From Desulfofustis sp. PB-SRB1 (GTDB taxonomy: Bacteria > Desulfobacterota > Desulfobulbia > Desulfobulbales > Desulfocapsaceae): 64,000 nucleotides of DNA. A program made the position numbers and the translations under genes. This document shows positions 1 to 9,009 of this stretch, piece after piece. How positions within the stretch are numbered: the stretch's first letter is position 1; every line of letters begins with the position of its first letter. Below the pieces are notes generated by a model. That model saw nothing but the letters and a program-made list of their open reading frames with translations, did no database searches and was not told the origin of the DNA. The DNA is taken from assembly GCA_016722945.1 (NCBI GenBank), contig JAEQMT010000065.1, forward strand, positions 1 to 64,000. The letters run 5' to 3'.

Positions 1-210
1 GCCAAACAACGGTATTCAAGTCAGGAGTTTAAGCGGTATGTGATGATTGCCGTGGGCTCCAGCGATGAGATGAGGGTCTGGTTACGATACTGTCACGATC
101 TGGGATACTTAGAAGAAGAGGATTGGCACCGTTTACGGGATGGATATCAAGAAATCTCGAAAATGCTGGCCGTTTATACAGGAGCTGGAAGTAGCTGTTT
201 TTTTTTCTGA
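1..210 (+). CDS. 23S rRNA IVS-encoded four-helix bundle protein (C-terminal part)
   Basis: An open frame enters from the left edge and ends at a TGA at 208-210, giving 69 residues of the C-terminus. The pattern AKQRYSSQEFKRYVMIAVGS, then MRVWLRYCHDLGYL, then WHRLRDGYQEISKML is characteristic of the S23/IVS four-helix bundle family (TIGR02436-type). This family is encoded inside 23S rRNA intervening sequences and as stand-alone proteins in many bacteria. Its molecular role is not established; it forms pentameric bundles in solved structures. The last residues run into the pyrimidine-rich stem, giving a Phe-rich tail. The N-terminus and start codon are outside the window. Confidence 0.85.
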   Translation, partial: AKQRYSSQEFKRYVMIAVGSSDEMRVWLRYCHDLGYLEEEDWHRLRDGYQEISKMLAVYTGAGSSCFFF

Positions 211-238
211 CTTCTGTCCTCTGTCTTCTGACTTCTGG
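205..238 (+). repeat. Pyrimidine-rich repeat, right arm of the IVS
   Basis: This 34-base low-complexity stretch is built from TTCTG and TCCTCTG units. The same units recur upstream of 5S (2160-2210), and their reverse complement follows the 23S gene (1971-2002). Bases 211-230 can pair along all 20 positions with 1977-1996 if two G-U pairs are allowed. The normal partner in the IVS would be its own left arm, outside the window. Confidence 0.7.
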
Positions 239-826
239 TTGGTAGGAGAACATTGTGGTGGTCTGCGAAGGCGTACCGTAAGGAGCGTTGGAGACCCCAC
301 AAGCGCTTATGTTGACACGAGTAGCGAAAAACAAGGTGAGAAACCTTGTCGCCGTAAGCCTCAGGTTTCCTGTAGTCAAGTTAATCTGCTCAGGGTTAGT
401 CGGCCCTAAGGCGAGGCCGAAAGGCGTAGTCGATGGGAAACGGGTTAATATTCCCGTACCGATTTCATAATGCTATGGTAAGGGGGACGGAGAAGGATAG
501 GCCGGCCATCTGGTGGAATAGGTGGTTTAAGCGTGTAGGCGGACAACTTAGGTAAATCCGGGTTGTCAACGCTGAGGCGTGATGACGAAGTCCGTAGGAC
601 TGCAAAGCGGTTGATTCCCTGCTTCCAGGAAAAGCCTCGTATCTAGTTATGAAAGCGACCGTACCGTAAACCGACACAGGTAGGCTGGTAGAGTATACCA
701 AGGCGCTTGAGAGAACTCTGGTTAAGGAACTCGGCAAAATAGCACCGTAACTTCGGGAGAAGGTGTACCCGCGTGGTGAAGTCCCTTGCGGACGGAGCCT
801 GGTCGGGTTGCAGTGAAATGGGGGGA

Positions 827-860
<34 letters not shown>

Positions 861-943
861 GCCGTAAGGCGAGGTATAGGGTCTGACGCCTGCCCGGTGC
901 CGGAAGGTTAAGGGGACGAGTTAGCTTCGGCAACGCTTTGAAC

Positions 944-1024
<81 letters not shown>

Positions 1025-1294
1025 CGAATGGCGTAACGATTTCCCACTGTCTCAACCAGGGACTCAGCGAAACTGTAGCACCGGTGAAGATGCCGGTTTA
1101 CCCCGCAACAAGACAGAAAGACCCGTGAACCTTTACTATAGCTTGACAGTGGTTTTTGAGGCAGCATGTGTAGGATAGGTGGGAGGTGATGAAGTGGGCA
1201 CGCCAGTGTTCATGGAGCCACCCTTGAAATACCACCCTTGCTGTCTTAGGAATCTAACCGCGACCCGTGATCCGGGTCCGGGACAGTGTCTGGT

Positions 1295-1326
<32 letters not shown>

Positions 1327-1478
1327 AGCGTAACGGAGGCGCGCGAAGGTTCCCTCAGGTTGATTGGAAACCAAACCGCAGAGTGTAAAGGCATAAGGGA
1401 GCTTGACTGCGAGAGAGACATCTCGAGCAGGTACGAAAGTAGGTCTTAGTGATCCGGCGGTTCCGCATGGAAGGGCCG

Positions 1479-1533
<55 letters not shown>

Positions 1534-1537
1534 CCAT

Positions 1538-1592
<55 letters not shown>

Positions 1593-1779
1593 CAGGTCCC
1601 AAGGGTTTGGCTGTTCGCCAATTAAAGTGGTACGCGAGCTGGGTTTAAAACGTCGTGAGACAGTTTGGTCCTTATCTGTTGCGGGCGCAGGATATTTGAG
1701 GAGAGCTTCCCCTAGTACGAGAGGACCGGGGTGGACGAACCGATGGTGTACCAGTTGTTTCGCCAGAAAGCATCGCTGG

Positions 1780-1833
<54 letters not shown>

Positions 1834-1970
1834 CCAAGATAAGATATCCCATGGCTTAGTCGCCATCTGAAGGCTCGTGGGAGACTACCACGTTGATAGG
1901 TCGGAGGTGGACGCGTGGCAACACGTGGAGCTGACCGATACTAATGGGCCGTGCGGCTTATCCATATCTC

Positions 1971-2002
1971 AGAGGACGGAAGACAGAGGACGGAAGACAG
2001 AG
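1971..2002 (+). repeat. Purine-rich repeat in the 23S 3' trailer
   Basis: A 16-base unit (AGAGGACGGAAGACAG) occurs twice in direct tandem, immediately after the mature 23S end. It is the reverse complement of the pyrimidine-rich units at 205-238 and 2160-2210. It could form an RNA stem in the rRNA precursor with the 5S leader, with the IVS arm, or with an arm upstream of 23S. Which pairing occurs cannot be decided here. Confidence 0.7.
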
Positions 2003-2159
2003 TCGTGAGGCGCTACGCGCGTTATGAAAAAACTGTTCCCTGCCCCTGCTTCCGGTTCGATCTGATTCGTGTGATACCAAGCACAGTTACTGAAAACGGG
2101 TTACCTTGCTATTTAATTATCGGGTATACATGAGGATTGCGGTTCAGAAACATCTGATG

Positions 2160-2210
2160 TTCTGACTTCTGTCCTCTGACATTCTGATTTCTGATTTCTG
2201 ATTTCTGATT
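2160..2210 (+). repeat. Pyrimidine-rich repeat directly upstream of 5S rRNA
   Basis: Tandem TTCTGA/TTCTGT units run up to the first base of the 5S gene. The first part (TTCTGACTTCTGTCCTCTG) matches the IVS right arm at 205-226. It is partly complementary to the purine-rich trailer at 1971-2002, so the 23S-5S spacer could fold into a long stem usable for precursor processing. Confidence 0.65.
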
Positions 2211-2326
<116 letters not shown>

Positions 2327-2337
2327 TTATTTATACG

Positions 2338-2380
2338 ACAAACCCCCGTTTGGGCCATACCCGGACGGGGGTTTGTTGTA
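2338..2380 (+). terminator. Intrinsic terminator of the rRNA operon
   Basis: A perfect 12-bp stem, ACAAACCCCCGT (2338-2349) with ACGGGGGTTTGT (2365-2376), encloses a 15-nt loop and is followed by a T-rich stretch. It lies 12 bp after 5S. Confidence 0.85.
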
Positions 2381-2406
2381 TTACACCCTTCTCTCTTCCG
2401 CTTTTC

Positions 2407-2467
2407 TGTCCCCTGTCCCCTGTCCCCTGTCCCCTGTCCCCTGTCCCCTGTCCCCTGTCCCCTGTCC
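2407..2467 (+). repeat. Heptanucleotide tandem repeat (TGTCCCC)n
   Basis: Eight perfect copies of TGTCCCC run from 2407 to 2462, followed by a partial ninth copy. The array sits just past the rRNA terminator. It resembles the TCTGTCCTCTG units found around 23S and 5S, so all may belong to one family of low-complexity repeats. Such arrays vary easily in copy number by slippage. Confidence 0.9.
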
Positions 2468-2640
2468 TCAGGCTTTTGAAAAACATGGCACATCAAATTA
2501 AAAATGCGTATCATTATTACAAAGTGGTACACAGCTGACATCCTGTGTATCGTATTTTACAAATAACTGAGGGGGATTTTAGTAAATTGACACAATCCCT
2601 CTTACCTGTAGAAGGGTATGACATCCTCAGGAGGTTAACG

Positions 2641-2953
2641 ATGGAAAAGCAAAAAGATATGGTTGATTCATTTCAGCGAGACAGTGGAGAGTTCCTCGCC
2701 AACCTGACGGCAACACTAGATGAGTTGGATCGTGACCTGAACGAAGCTCAAGAGATGGACTCAATCTGCACCGATGAGTGGTGCGTAGCGATAGAGCGCA
2801 ACATAGACGATCTACACAACGAAATATATATGATCCAGTGAGCCACGGTTCAGCGATGCCAGCGATTCACAAAAGATCCGTGACCTTCGCAATCGGCTCC
2901 ACGATCTCTACGAGAGGTATAAGGGTGTAAAGGAAAACGTGGTAACAAAATGA
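2641..2953 (+). pseudogene. Small coiled-coil-like protein, frameshifted
   Basis: Translation probably starts at ATG 2641, behind a perfect AGGAGG at 2629-2634. The frame reads 66 codons (MEKQKDMVDSFQRDSGEF...) and stops at TGA 2839. Removing one C from the ATCCAG at 2834-2838 opens a second frame to TGA 2951, adding ISEPRFSDASDSQKIRDLRN and about 18 more residues. The joined protein would be about 103 residues, acidic and helical, with heptad-like spacing and a Cys pair near residues 43 and 47. I do not recognise the family. The second frame has clear coding character, so a one-base insertion (error or mutation) is more likely than two separate genes. A TGA-G at the junction leaves recoding as a remote option. 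Confidence 0.6.
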
Positions 2954-3021
2954 GAGGCAATACAAACCGCTCTCGTTTGAATTGCTGCTATGTACTACCC
3001 AATAAACTATGATAATTCTTT

Positions 3022-3052
3022 GGTAGAGGGGCCCATGTAAAGGCCCTCCACC
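3022..3052. terminator. GC-rich hairpin downstream of cydB
   Basis: GGTAGAGGGGCC (3022-3033) pairs, with one bulge and one G-T pair, with GGCCCTCCACC (3042-3052). It lies about 25 bp beyond the cydB stop, between convergent genes. There is no long T tract on either side, so factor-independent termination is only possible, not certain. Confidence 0.4.
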
Positions 3053-3077
3053 TGGATTTACATCTCAAAATCTACAA

Positions 3078-4107
3078 TTAATAACTGTCCGCGTCTAACG
3101 TCACCTTGCCCCTGAACATCCAGTAGATAATGGTGGTATAGGACAACACCAGCGGCATGCCGATGACCACGATGATCAGGGCCGATCTTGAGGGTCAGCG
3201 GACTGGAGGCGCCGTTGAAAACCGTGATCGAGTAGGCCGGGTTGTTCACCGCCGGCACCAGATTAGGAAAGAGCGCCGCGCTGAACAGGACCACCAGGGC
3301 TACGATCGTCAGGCAACTGCTGATAAAGGCGTAAAAGGGGCGTTCCTGTTTGATCGCCCGCATAATATTGGCAATTGCCACGATGTTTAACAGCGGCACG
3401 ACCCAGAGCACCGGGGTATCCCGGAAATGCTGCAGGGAAGCGGGAACGAACAGGGTCGACCAGATGGTAACCACGACAAACAGTGCAAGGTAGACGTACC
3501 AGGTGCCTTTCATCCAGCCATAGAGGCGCTGCTGCAGCTCACCCTCGGTCTTCATATAGAGATAGATCGAGCCGTGCATAGCCAGCAGGGCAACGGTGAA
3601 AAGCCCCACCGCAACACTGAAGCCGCTGATCAGATCAAGCATCGAGCCGAGGAAATCCCCACGCTCGGAAATCGCCACCCCCTGCATCAGCGCTCCCACC
3701 GCAACGCCGAACAAAAGCGCTGCCAGTGTGGAGCCGGCAAAAAACATCACATCCCAAAATGAGCGCCATTTAGGGCTGATCCGCTTGGATCTGAACTCCA
3801 GAGAAACGGCCCTGAAAATGAGTGCGAACAGCAGCAATACGAACGGCAGGTAGAAGGTGGAAAAGATGGAGGCGTAGGCTTCCGGAAACATGGCAAACAG
3901 CGCTCCGCCAAAAGTGACCAGCCAGACTTCGTTGCCATCCCAGAGCGGGCCGATACTGTTCATGACCAGCCGTCGTTCGGTATCGTCTTTGGCGACAAAG
4001 GGGTGGAGTATACCAACGCCCAGATCAAACCCGTCTAAAATCGCGTAGCCGATGAGCAGGACATTGAGCAGGATAAACCAGATGATGACCAATAGTTCAA
4101 AACTCAT
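3078..4107 (-). CDS. cydB: Cytochrome bd quinol oxidase subunit II (apparent 3' frameshift)
   Basis: This is the membrane partner of CydA in the bd-type terminal oxidase, which reduces O2 with quinol and protects anaerobes from oxygen. The N-terminal signature AILDGFDLGVGIL and the WDGNEVWLVTFGGALFAMFP motif (about residues 22-75) identify the family. Several long hydrophobic helices follow. The start has a GAAGGAG 6 bp upstream. Near 3181-3184 one extra base appears in GGGCC: the frame as read drifts into an atypical basic tail ending at 3058. The alternative frame gives the expected last helix (LIIVVIGMPLVLSYTTIIYW) and ends at a TAA at 3078. The protein is therefore intact if this is a sequence error. 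It lies 20 bp after cydA in the same operon. Confidence 0.9.
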
Positions 4108-4127
4108 ACCATTCTCCTTCTCTCTTG

Positions 4128-5669
4128 CTATGCATTGTCGAGACGGGCATGTTGCCGCGCCGCCGATGCCTTTTTGACGCCATGCTCATCACCCTGCTCC
4201 GGTATCACATACTCCTCCGGCCCCTTGCGAATCTTACTGTCCAGCACCATAATCCACACGGCCGCCAGGCTGAGGTAAAGCACTAAAAATAAAATCAGCG
4301 AGGTGGTCGCCTCGGCGGCATTGACTGAAGGGCTTACCGCATGAACGGTGCGCAGTCCGACCGCCTCGTCGTACTGGTAAAAGCCGTCTTCTCCCACTAC
4401 CAGGTCGGTGCTGTCTTCATTCCAGATGACCGGTGGATGAACGATCCACGGCTGCCGTCCGACTTCGGCCCCGATCCAGCCGGCCTGATTGGAAGCCATC
4501 ACAAAGACGATGCCGACCACCAGAGACCAGAGCAACCACCGTTTCTCCGGCAGCGTTTTTCGCCAGTTGTAATAGATGCCCAATGCGCAGGCAGCAATCA
4601 TCAGTACGCCGATCCCGACCATCACCCGCCAGCTCAGATAGGAAAGCAGCAGCGGCGGCCGATCCTCGGGACGAAACCGATCCAGGCCGACCACCGGCTT
4701 TGAAAAGGTAAGATCGTCAAACACCATGAAACTCAAACCGCCGGGGATGCTGATATCAAAATCGATGCGCTCTTTTTCGGCATTGGGCCAGCCGATCAGG
4801 TTGAGATCCGCCTTCCCCGTCTCAAAATGGCCCTCGAAGCTGGCCAGTTTAGCCGGCTGATAGCGATAGACGTTCTGGGCCTGGGTGTGGCCGTTAATGG
4901 CCAGCCCCAGCGAGGAAACCAAGCCGAGGATCAGAGCGCCGTTCATGGAGTGGCGGGCAAATTCCAGATGACGCTTTTTGAGAATGAAAAAACTCGAAAC
5001 ACTCAATACGAAGAAGGCCCCAACCGCTACACAGCCGAGCAGCACATGGCTGAGGCGCTGAACGGTGGAGGGGTTGAAAACAAGCTCGAGAAAGTTGACA
5101 ATTTCCGCCCGGCGCTGAACCACCCCGTCGATGACCCACGGCACCAGCACGCTTCCTCCGTCGGGACCGATTCCCTCGCGCATCATTTCAACCACGTGAT
5201 GGCCTGCCGGGGTCTGTTGCCAGCTGTTTGCCACGACGATCCAGACCGACGAGAAAATAGAGCCAAGCGCAACCATATAGACGCTGAACAGATAAAAACC
5301 GCGAGCGACCCGTGTGCGGCCAAAGGCCACCACGGCAAGAAAGCCCGATTCGAGGAAAAAAGCGAAAATTCCCTCAGCGGCCAGGGCACTGCCGAACACA
5401 TCACCCACGAAGCGTGAATAGGTGGCCCAGTTGGTACCGAATTGAAACTCCATAACGATGCCGCTGGCCACACCGATGGCGAAATTGAGCACGAAAATTT
5501 TCATCCAGAACTGGGTAGCGGCGGCAAAGATCGGTTTTCTGGTGAAGTAGTAACGCGTTTCCAGATAGGCGAGAATGATCCCCAGCCCGATGGTGAGCGG
5601 CGGAAAGATGTAATGAAACATGACGGTGAAGGCAAACTGCAGCCGCGACAGGACAATAACGGTTTCCAT
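4128..5669 (-). CDS. cydA: Cytochrome bd quinol oxidase subunit I
   Basis: The haem-bearing subunit of the bd oxidase, 513 residues. Visible ligands and proton-path residues fall at family positions: His19 ([12 protein letters not shown]), Glu99 and Glu107 ([16 protein letters not shown]), and His208 ([10 protein letters not shown]) as the probable b558 ligand. The [12 protein letters not shown] motif lies in the C-terminal half. The quinol-binding loop is of the short type. Start ATG 5669 is preceded by AAGGAG at good spacing. It forms a two-gene operon with cydB; no cydX-like small gene follows. In an anaerobe the complex is usually an oxygen-scavenging system. Confidence 0.96.
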   Translation of the reverse strand: METVIVLSRLQFAFTVMFHYIFPPLTIGLGIILAYLETRYYFTRKPIFAAATQFWMKIFVLNFAIGVASGIVMEFQFGTNWATYSRFVGDVFGSALAAEGIFAFFLESGFLAVVAFGRTRVARGFYLFSVYMVALGSIFSSVWIVVANSWQQTPAGHHVVEMMREGIGPDGGSVLVPWVIDGVVQRRAEIVNFLELVFNPSTVQRLSHVLLGCVAVGAFFVLSVSSFFILKKRHLEFARHSMNGALILGLVSSLGLAINGHTQAQNVYRYQPAKLASFEGHFETGKADLNLIGWPNAEKERIDFDISIPGGLSFMVFDDLTFSKPVVGLDRFRPEDRPPLLLSYLSWRVMVGIGVLMIAACALGIYYNWRKTLPEKRWLLWSLVVGIVFVMASNQAGWIGAEVGRQPWIVHPPVIWNEDSTDLVVGEDGFYQYDEAVGLRTVHAVSPSVNAAEATTSLILFLVLYLSLAAVWIMVLDSKIRKGPEEYVIPEQGDEHGVKKASAARQHARLDNA

Positions 5670-5970
5670 CGGTGTTGCTCCTTTGGGTCTGGCTGGCTCA
5701 CCTGAGCTAAGCGATCAGGTGTGATCAGCGATTCAAAATATTTTAAAGATCGGGGCCACTATATCTGCTCTGAATATAAATTTCAAAGCGTTTACCACTG
5801 GCCTGACCAGATTTTCTATGGCTGTTAAAGAGGCTACCGCCGATGTCGCTGCATTATGATGTTACCTGATTTACACAGCCAACATGGTTGCCGTCAGTGA
5901 GGAAGTGGGGCTGGACAATGATTGTTCCTGTAAAAAACCGTGGCGTCGGTTTAATGAGACAACGGCGGTG
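5670..5970. other. Intergenic region upstream of cydA
   Basis: About 300 bp lie between the lipoprotein stop and the cydA start, both on the minus strand, so the region should hold the cydA promoter. It is AT-rich in its 5720-5790 part. I see no convincing operator, hairpin or small gene. Confidence 0.5.
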
Positions 5971-6612
5971 TTACTGGGGAAGTATATTGTTGGTGCGCAG
6001 GTCGTCGACGATGATCTGGGCCAGCTCATCCACAAAACTCCTTGTCATCACCGGGTTTATCGACTCGGAGCGGGCCGACCAGACAAGATTTTCATTTTGT
6101 ACCGAATAGAGATTGGATTCAAGCACCACCGTCTTCACCGTTTCCGTGTAGCCGGCCTGGTAGACCTCACTATAGGCCAGCGGGAAGTAGCCATACATGG
6201 TGCGGTAGTGAGGATACGTGGAAAAATAAGTGGGCGGGTAGTAGCGCTCTTTGGTATTGGTGCGCAGATACCTGGTCATCAATACCGAGGTGGCACCGGC
6301 TTCTTCCACTGCCTGCCGCAGCCCCTCCCTGGTGGGTTCAATCTCTGAAAAGCGCAACCGATAACTCGGTGTTACCTGGATGGATAGTTCACGCAAGTGA
6401 TCGGCCAGAGAATCTTCGTACAGCCGCCTGATGGTCTCGTCTCTGAACATCCCGACAACCAAGACCTCATCCAGTAAATCTGGATCATTAAAATCGGGAT
6501 CAGACCAGGTAGCGGTCAGCCTGCTGCCGGCGCATGAACCGAGCACCATCACCACAAAGGCAAGCCCCAGCAAACGCCATGGCGGAAAAACCGTATCGTC
6601 TCGATGTATCAT
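5971..6612 (-). CDS. DUF4136-type lipoprotein
   Basis: A predicted lipoprotein of 213 residues. The chosen start (ATG 6612) gives a short basic N-terminus, a hydrophobic stretch and a lipobox ending in Cys (VMVLGSCAGS, Cys about residue 27). The start 13 codons upstream would run into pfkA. The body carries the TATWSDPDF and LVVGMF pattern and the alternating Tyr/Pro segment (YYPPTYFSTYPHYRTMYGYF) seen in DUF4136 proteins, whose function is unknown. It starts two bases after the pfkA stop, so the two are probably cotranscribed, without any obvious metabolic link. Confidence 0.7.
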   Translation of the reverse strand: MIHRDDTVFPPWRLLGLAFVVMVLGSCAGSRLTATWSDPDFNDPDLLDEVLVVGMFRDETIRRLYEDSLADHLRELSIQVTPSYRLRFSEIEPTREGLRQAVEEAGATSVLMTRYLRTNTKERYYPPTYFSTYPHYRTMYGYFPLAYSEVYQAGYTETVKTVVLESNLYSVQNENLVWSARSESINPVMTRSFVDELAQIIVDDLRTNNILPQ

Positions 6613-6614
6613 CG

Positions 6615-7745
6615 CTAGTCCCCCAGGCAGGTGCCGACACTGCGAGCACAATCAAGCCAGCAGTGATCAAGCGGCACCACCTTGCGCTTGCCCACCACAT
6701 CTTTGAGAGGAACCGGTTCGGTGCCGTCACCACGCACGGCAATCATGACCCCGGAGATCCCCTCGTCGATATACCGTACACAGGCACTGCCGAGTTGAGT
6801 GGCCAGCACTCGGTCGATGGCCGACGGCGTACCGCCACGCTGCAGATGACCAAGAATGGTCAGGCGCGACTCAAGACCTGTCATCTCTTCCAGCAGTTGG
6901 GAGAGTTGCAGGGTGTGGCCGGAGCGTTTCTTGGCAAAACGCTCATACGCCTCCTGGACCTTTTTCTTGTTTTTTGTCTCCCCACTCTCTTTAGCGGCCG
7001 CCTTTTCCGCCCTTATCTGCTGCTCTTCTTCTTTTTCTGCTTGGGAAAGCGCGCCCTCAGCGGCCACCACAATACTGAAATTATAGCCACGCTGTTTGCG
7101 GTGACGAATGGCACGGGCAACCGTTTCGATATCGTAGGGTATTTCAGGGATCAGGATAACATCGGCGCCACTGGCAATTCCTGCCCCCAGCGCAAGCCAG
7201 CCGGCGTTGTGGCCCATTACCTCCACCACGATAATCCGGTGATGACTGTGGGCGGTGGAATGCAGCCTGTCAATGGCCTCCGTGGCGATCTCCATGGCGG
7301 TGTTGAAACCAAAGGTGACATCGGTGCCGTATACATCGTTATCGATGGTTTTGGGCAAGGTGAGAATCTTGATTCCCTGCTCGGACAAACGAAAGGCGTT
7401 TTTATGGGTGCCGCCGCCACCGATACAGACGAGGGCGTCAAGGTTATGACGGTAATAGTTATCGCAGATCAGCTCGGTCATATCGAGCTTTTCACCTCCC
7501 ACGGGCATTTTGTGCGGTTTATCACGGCTGGTGCCTAAAATAGTGCCGCCCAGTGTCAGAATGGAGGAGAGCATGGCCCGATCAAGGCGCAGTAGCCGGT
7601 TTTCCATAAGCCCCCGAAACCCGTCGCGAAACCCCACCACCTCCATTCGGCCGGTATCCATGGCGGATTTACCAATGGCCCGGATGGCCGCGTTCAGACC
7701 GGGGCTGTCGCCGCCCGCCGTTAAAATGCCGATATGTTTATCCAT
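6615..7745 (-). CDS. pfkA: 6-phosphofructokinase, group III-like (phosphoryl donor uncertain)
   Basis: Phosphorylates fructose 6-phosphate to fructose 1,6-bisphosphate in glycolysis. The PFK fold is clear: GGDSPGLNA (11-19), the catalytic PKTIDND (131-137, Asp135), an MGHNAGWLA segment and the C-terminal GHLQRGG. Where classic ATP enzymes have GGDG, this protein has GGGGT (109-113), so the usual Mg-binding Asp is missing. Lys132 in PKTIDND is the residue typical of pyrophosphate-using or mixed enzymes. I recall this GGGGT/PKTIDND combination from a widespread subgroup, so it is probably functional; ATP or PPi as donor cannot be settled. A charged Lys/Glu-rich insert lies at about 228-262. Length 376. 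Confidence 0.88.
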   Translation of the reverse strand: MDKHIGILTAGGDSPGLNAAIRAIGKSAMDTGRMEVVGFRDGFRGLMENRLLRLDRAMLSSILTLGGTILGTSRDKPHKMPVGGEKLDMTELICDNYYRHNLDALVCIGGGGTHKNAFRLSEQGIKILTLPKTIDNDVYGTDVTFGFNTAMEIATEAIDRLHSTAHSHHRIIVVEVMGHNAGWLALGAGIASGADVILIPEIPYDIETVARAIRHRKQRGYNFSIVVAAEGALSQAEKEEEQQIRAEKAAAKESGETKNKKKVQEAYERFAKKRSGHTLQLSQLLEEMTGLESRLTILGHLQRGGTPSAIDRVLATQLGSACVRYIDEGISGVMIAVRGDGTEPVPLKDVVGKRKVVPLDHCWLDCARSVGTCLGD

Positions 7746-7841
7746 ACAGCTTGTCTCGATTAGTTAGGTGAAAAATCCTTGCTCCGATATTCTCGCCGTA
7801 GTGAGCTAAATAAAAAGCTCAAAAATGTCAATACCGAGAAG

Positions 7842-7879
7842 AGCCTTACAAAATGATAATGTTCATTCAAGATCAAGGC
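7842..7879 (-). repeat. Palindromic repeat, family 2, copy 1
   Basis: GCCTTAC at 7842 and AAGGC at 7875-7879 are the arms of an imperfect hairpin. Read on the minus strand it matches 33701-33739 and 50560-50596 (core TTGATCTTGAA, then TCATTTT, then AAGGC). It lies 37 bp from MITE copy A. Confidence 0.55.
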
Positions 7880-7916
7880 GCGAGGGGCATGTGACCGTAG
7901 GAAAACAACTAATATT

Positions 7917-8049
7917 GATGAAGTCGTAAAAACCTCAAAATTGCTTGCTGGCGTCATTCCCGCGAAAGCGGGAATCCAGTAATTTTAATTAATTATGGAT
8001 GTCTGGTCAATTCCGGTATAGCGGGCATATGGGTTTTTACGAGCGCATC
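7917..8049 (+). mobile_element. 133-bp MITE-like element, copy A
   Basis: The element begins GATGAAGTCGTAAAAACC and ends GGGTTTTTACGAGCGCATC: terminal inverted repeats with the consensus GATGNNNTCGTAAAAACC. A central palindrome, ATTCCCGC-GAAA-GCGGGAAT, starts about 36 bp in. It encodes nothing. Copies with the same length and layout occur at 14580, 23189, 47866 and 50425. It lies between pfkA and rsmI. Confidence 0.8.
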
Positions 8050-8165
8050 AATACTGCCGGGATACCATGTTTGAACCAACTATGAGTCTGAGCGAAAAGG
8101 CAATCCCGCAAGGTTCCCGGAATGATTGCAATAAGCTCGACTATCTTTTATACCTTCGGTGATCT

Positions 8166-8999
8166 ATGGCTGGAACACTCTACATCGTCGCCACCCCCAT
8201 CGGCAATCTCGAAGACATTACCAGGCGGGCATTGCGAATCCTGGCCGAGGTTGACCTGATTGCCGCCGAAGACACCCGCCATAGCAAAAAATTGTTGCAT
8301 CATTTCAATATTGCCACCCCGCTCATCAGCTACTACCGGGAAAAAGAGCAGCAGCGCGCCGAAGAACTGATAGCCAAATTGCACGCCGGCACGAACATCG
8401 CGCTGATCAGCGACGCCGGCACCCCGGCAATTTCAGATCCAGGCGCGATCGTGGTGAACATGGCGCGGCAGGCGTCCATCCCCATCGTTCCTGTTCCCGG
8501 CCCGTCCGCGCTCACCGCGGCAGTGAGCTGCGCCGGATTGATTCCCGGCGAGTTTTTGTTTGTGGGTTTTGCACCACCGAAATCGACTCAGCGTTGCACC
8601 CTGCTGCGCTCTTTGCGCGATCTTTTCTATCCGCTGGTCTTCTATGAGGCGCCGCATCGAATCGAACGCTTTCTCAAAGACTGTCTGGAAATTCTGGGAG
8701 ATCGTGAAATACTCTGGGCCCGCGAGCTGAGCAAGAAATATGAGGAAATAACTCACGCAACCCTTGGTGGATTGTTCGCCTCACTTAACACGGAAAAACT
8801 ACGGGGAGAATCGGTTTTTATCATCTACCCGCCTACCGTCTTGCCGCCCTCTTCTGACACGATAGAAAAAATGCTTGAGAAGTTTTATGAGCAAGGAGAG
8901 CTCAGCATGAAAGATAGTTGTAAAGAAGTTGCCGAGACGCTTGGAGTCGGGCGCACATCCGTCTACCAGCGGGCCCTGCACATCTGGAACAAACGCTGA
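8166..8999 (+). CDS. rsmI: 16S rRNA 2'-O-ribose C1402 methyltransferase
   Basis: Uses S-adenosylmethionine to methylate the ribose of C1402 in the 16S rRNA decoding centre. The tetrapyrrole-methylase fold shows in order: LYIVATPIGNLEDIT (5-19), AAEDTRHSKKLL (37-48), the glycine-rich LISDAGTPAISDPG (about 79-92) and PGPSALTAAVS (about 114-124). The C-terminal helix-turn-helix (KEVAETLGVGRTSVYQRAL) is normal for RsmI. 277 residues, usual length. It stands between a repeat region and an unrelated orphan gene. Confidence 0.95.
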   Translation: MAGTLYIVATPIGNLEDITRRALRILAEVDLIAAEDTRHSKKLLHHFNIATPLISYYREKEQQRAEELIAKLHAGTNIALISDAGTPAISDPGAIVVNMARQASIPIVPVPGPSALTAAVSCAGLIPGEFLFVGFAPPKSTQRCTLLRSLRDLFYPLVFYEAPHRIERFLKDCLEILGDREILWARELSKKYEEITHATLGGLFASLNTEKLRGESVFIIYPPTVLPPSSDTIEKMLEKFYEQGELSMKDSCKEVAETLGVGRTSVYQRALHIWNKR

Positions 9000-9009
9000 T
9001 TTGATACAT

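Larger units (their letters stand above)
1..238 (+). other. 23S rRNA intervening sequence (IVS), 3' part
   Basis: The normal 23S sequence resumes at about 238 (GGTTGGTAGGAGAACATTG). This matches the E. coli segment just after helix 45, near position 1170, a known insertion site for intervening sequences. The last part (205-238) is pyrimidine-rich and would be the right arm of the closing stem; its left partner lies outside the window. IVS elements are normally cut out by RNase III without religation. Identification rests on the inserted protein-coding sequence and the position in the rRNA. Confidence 0.85.
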
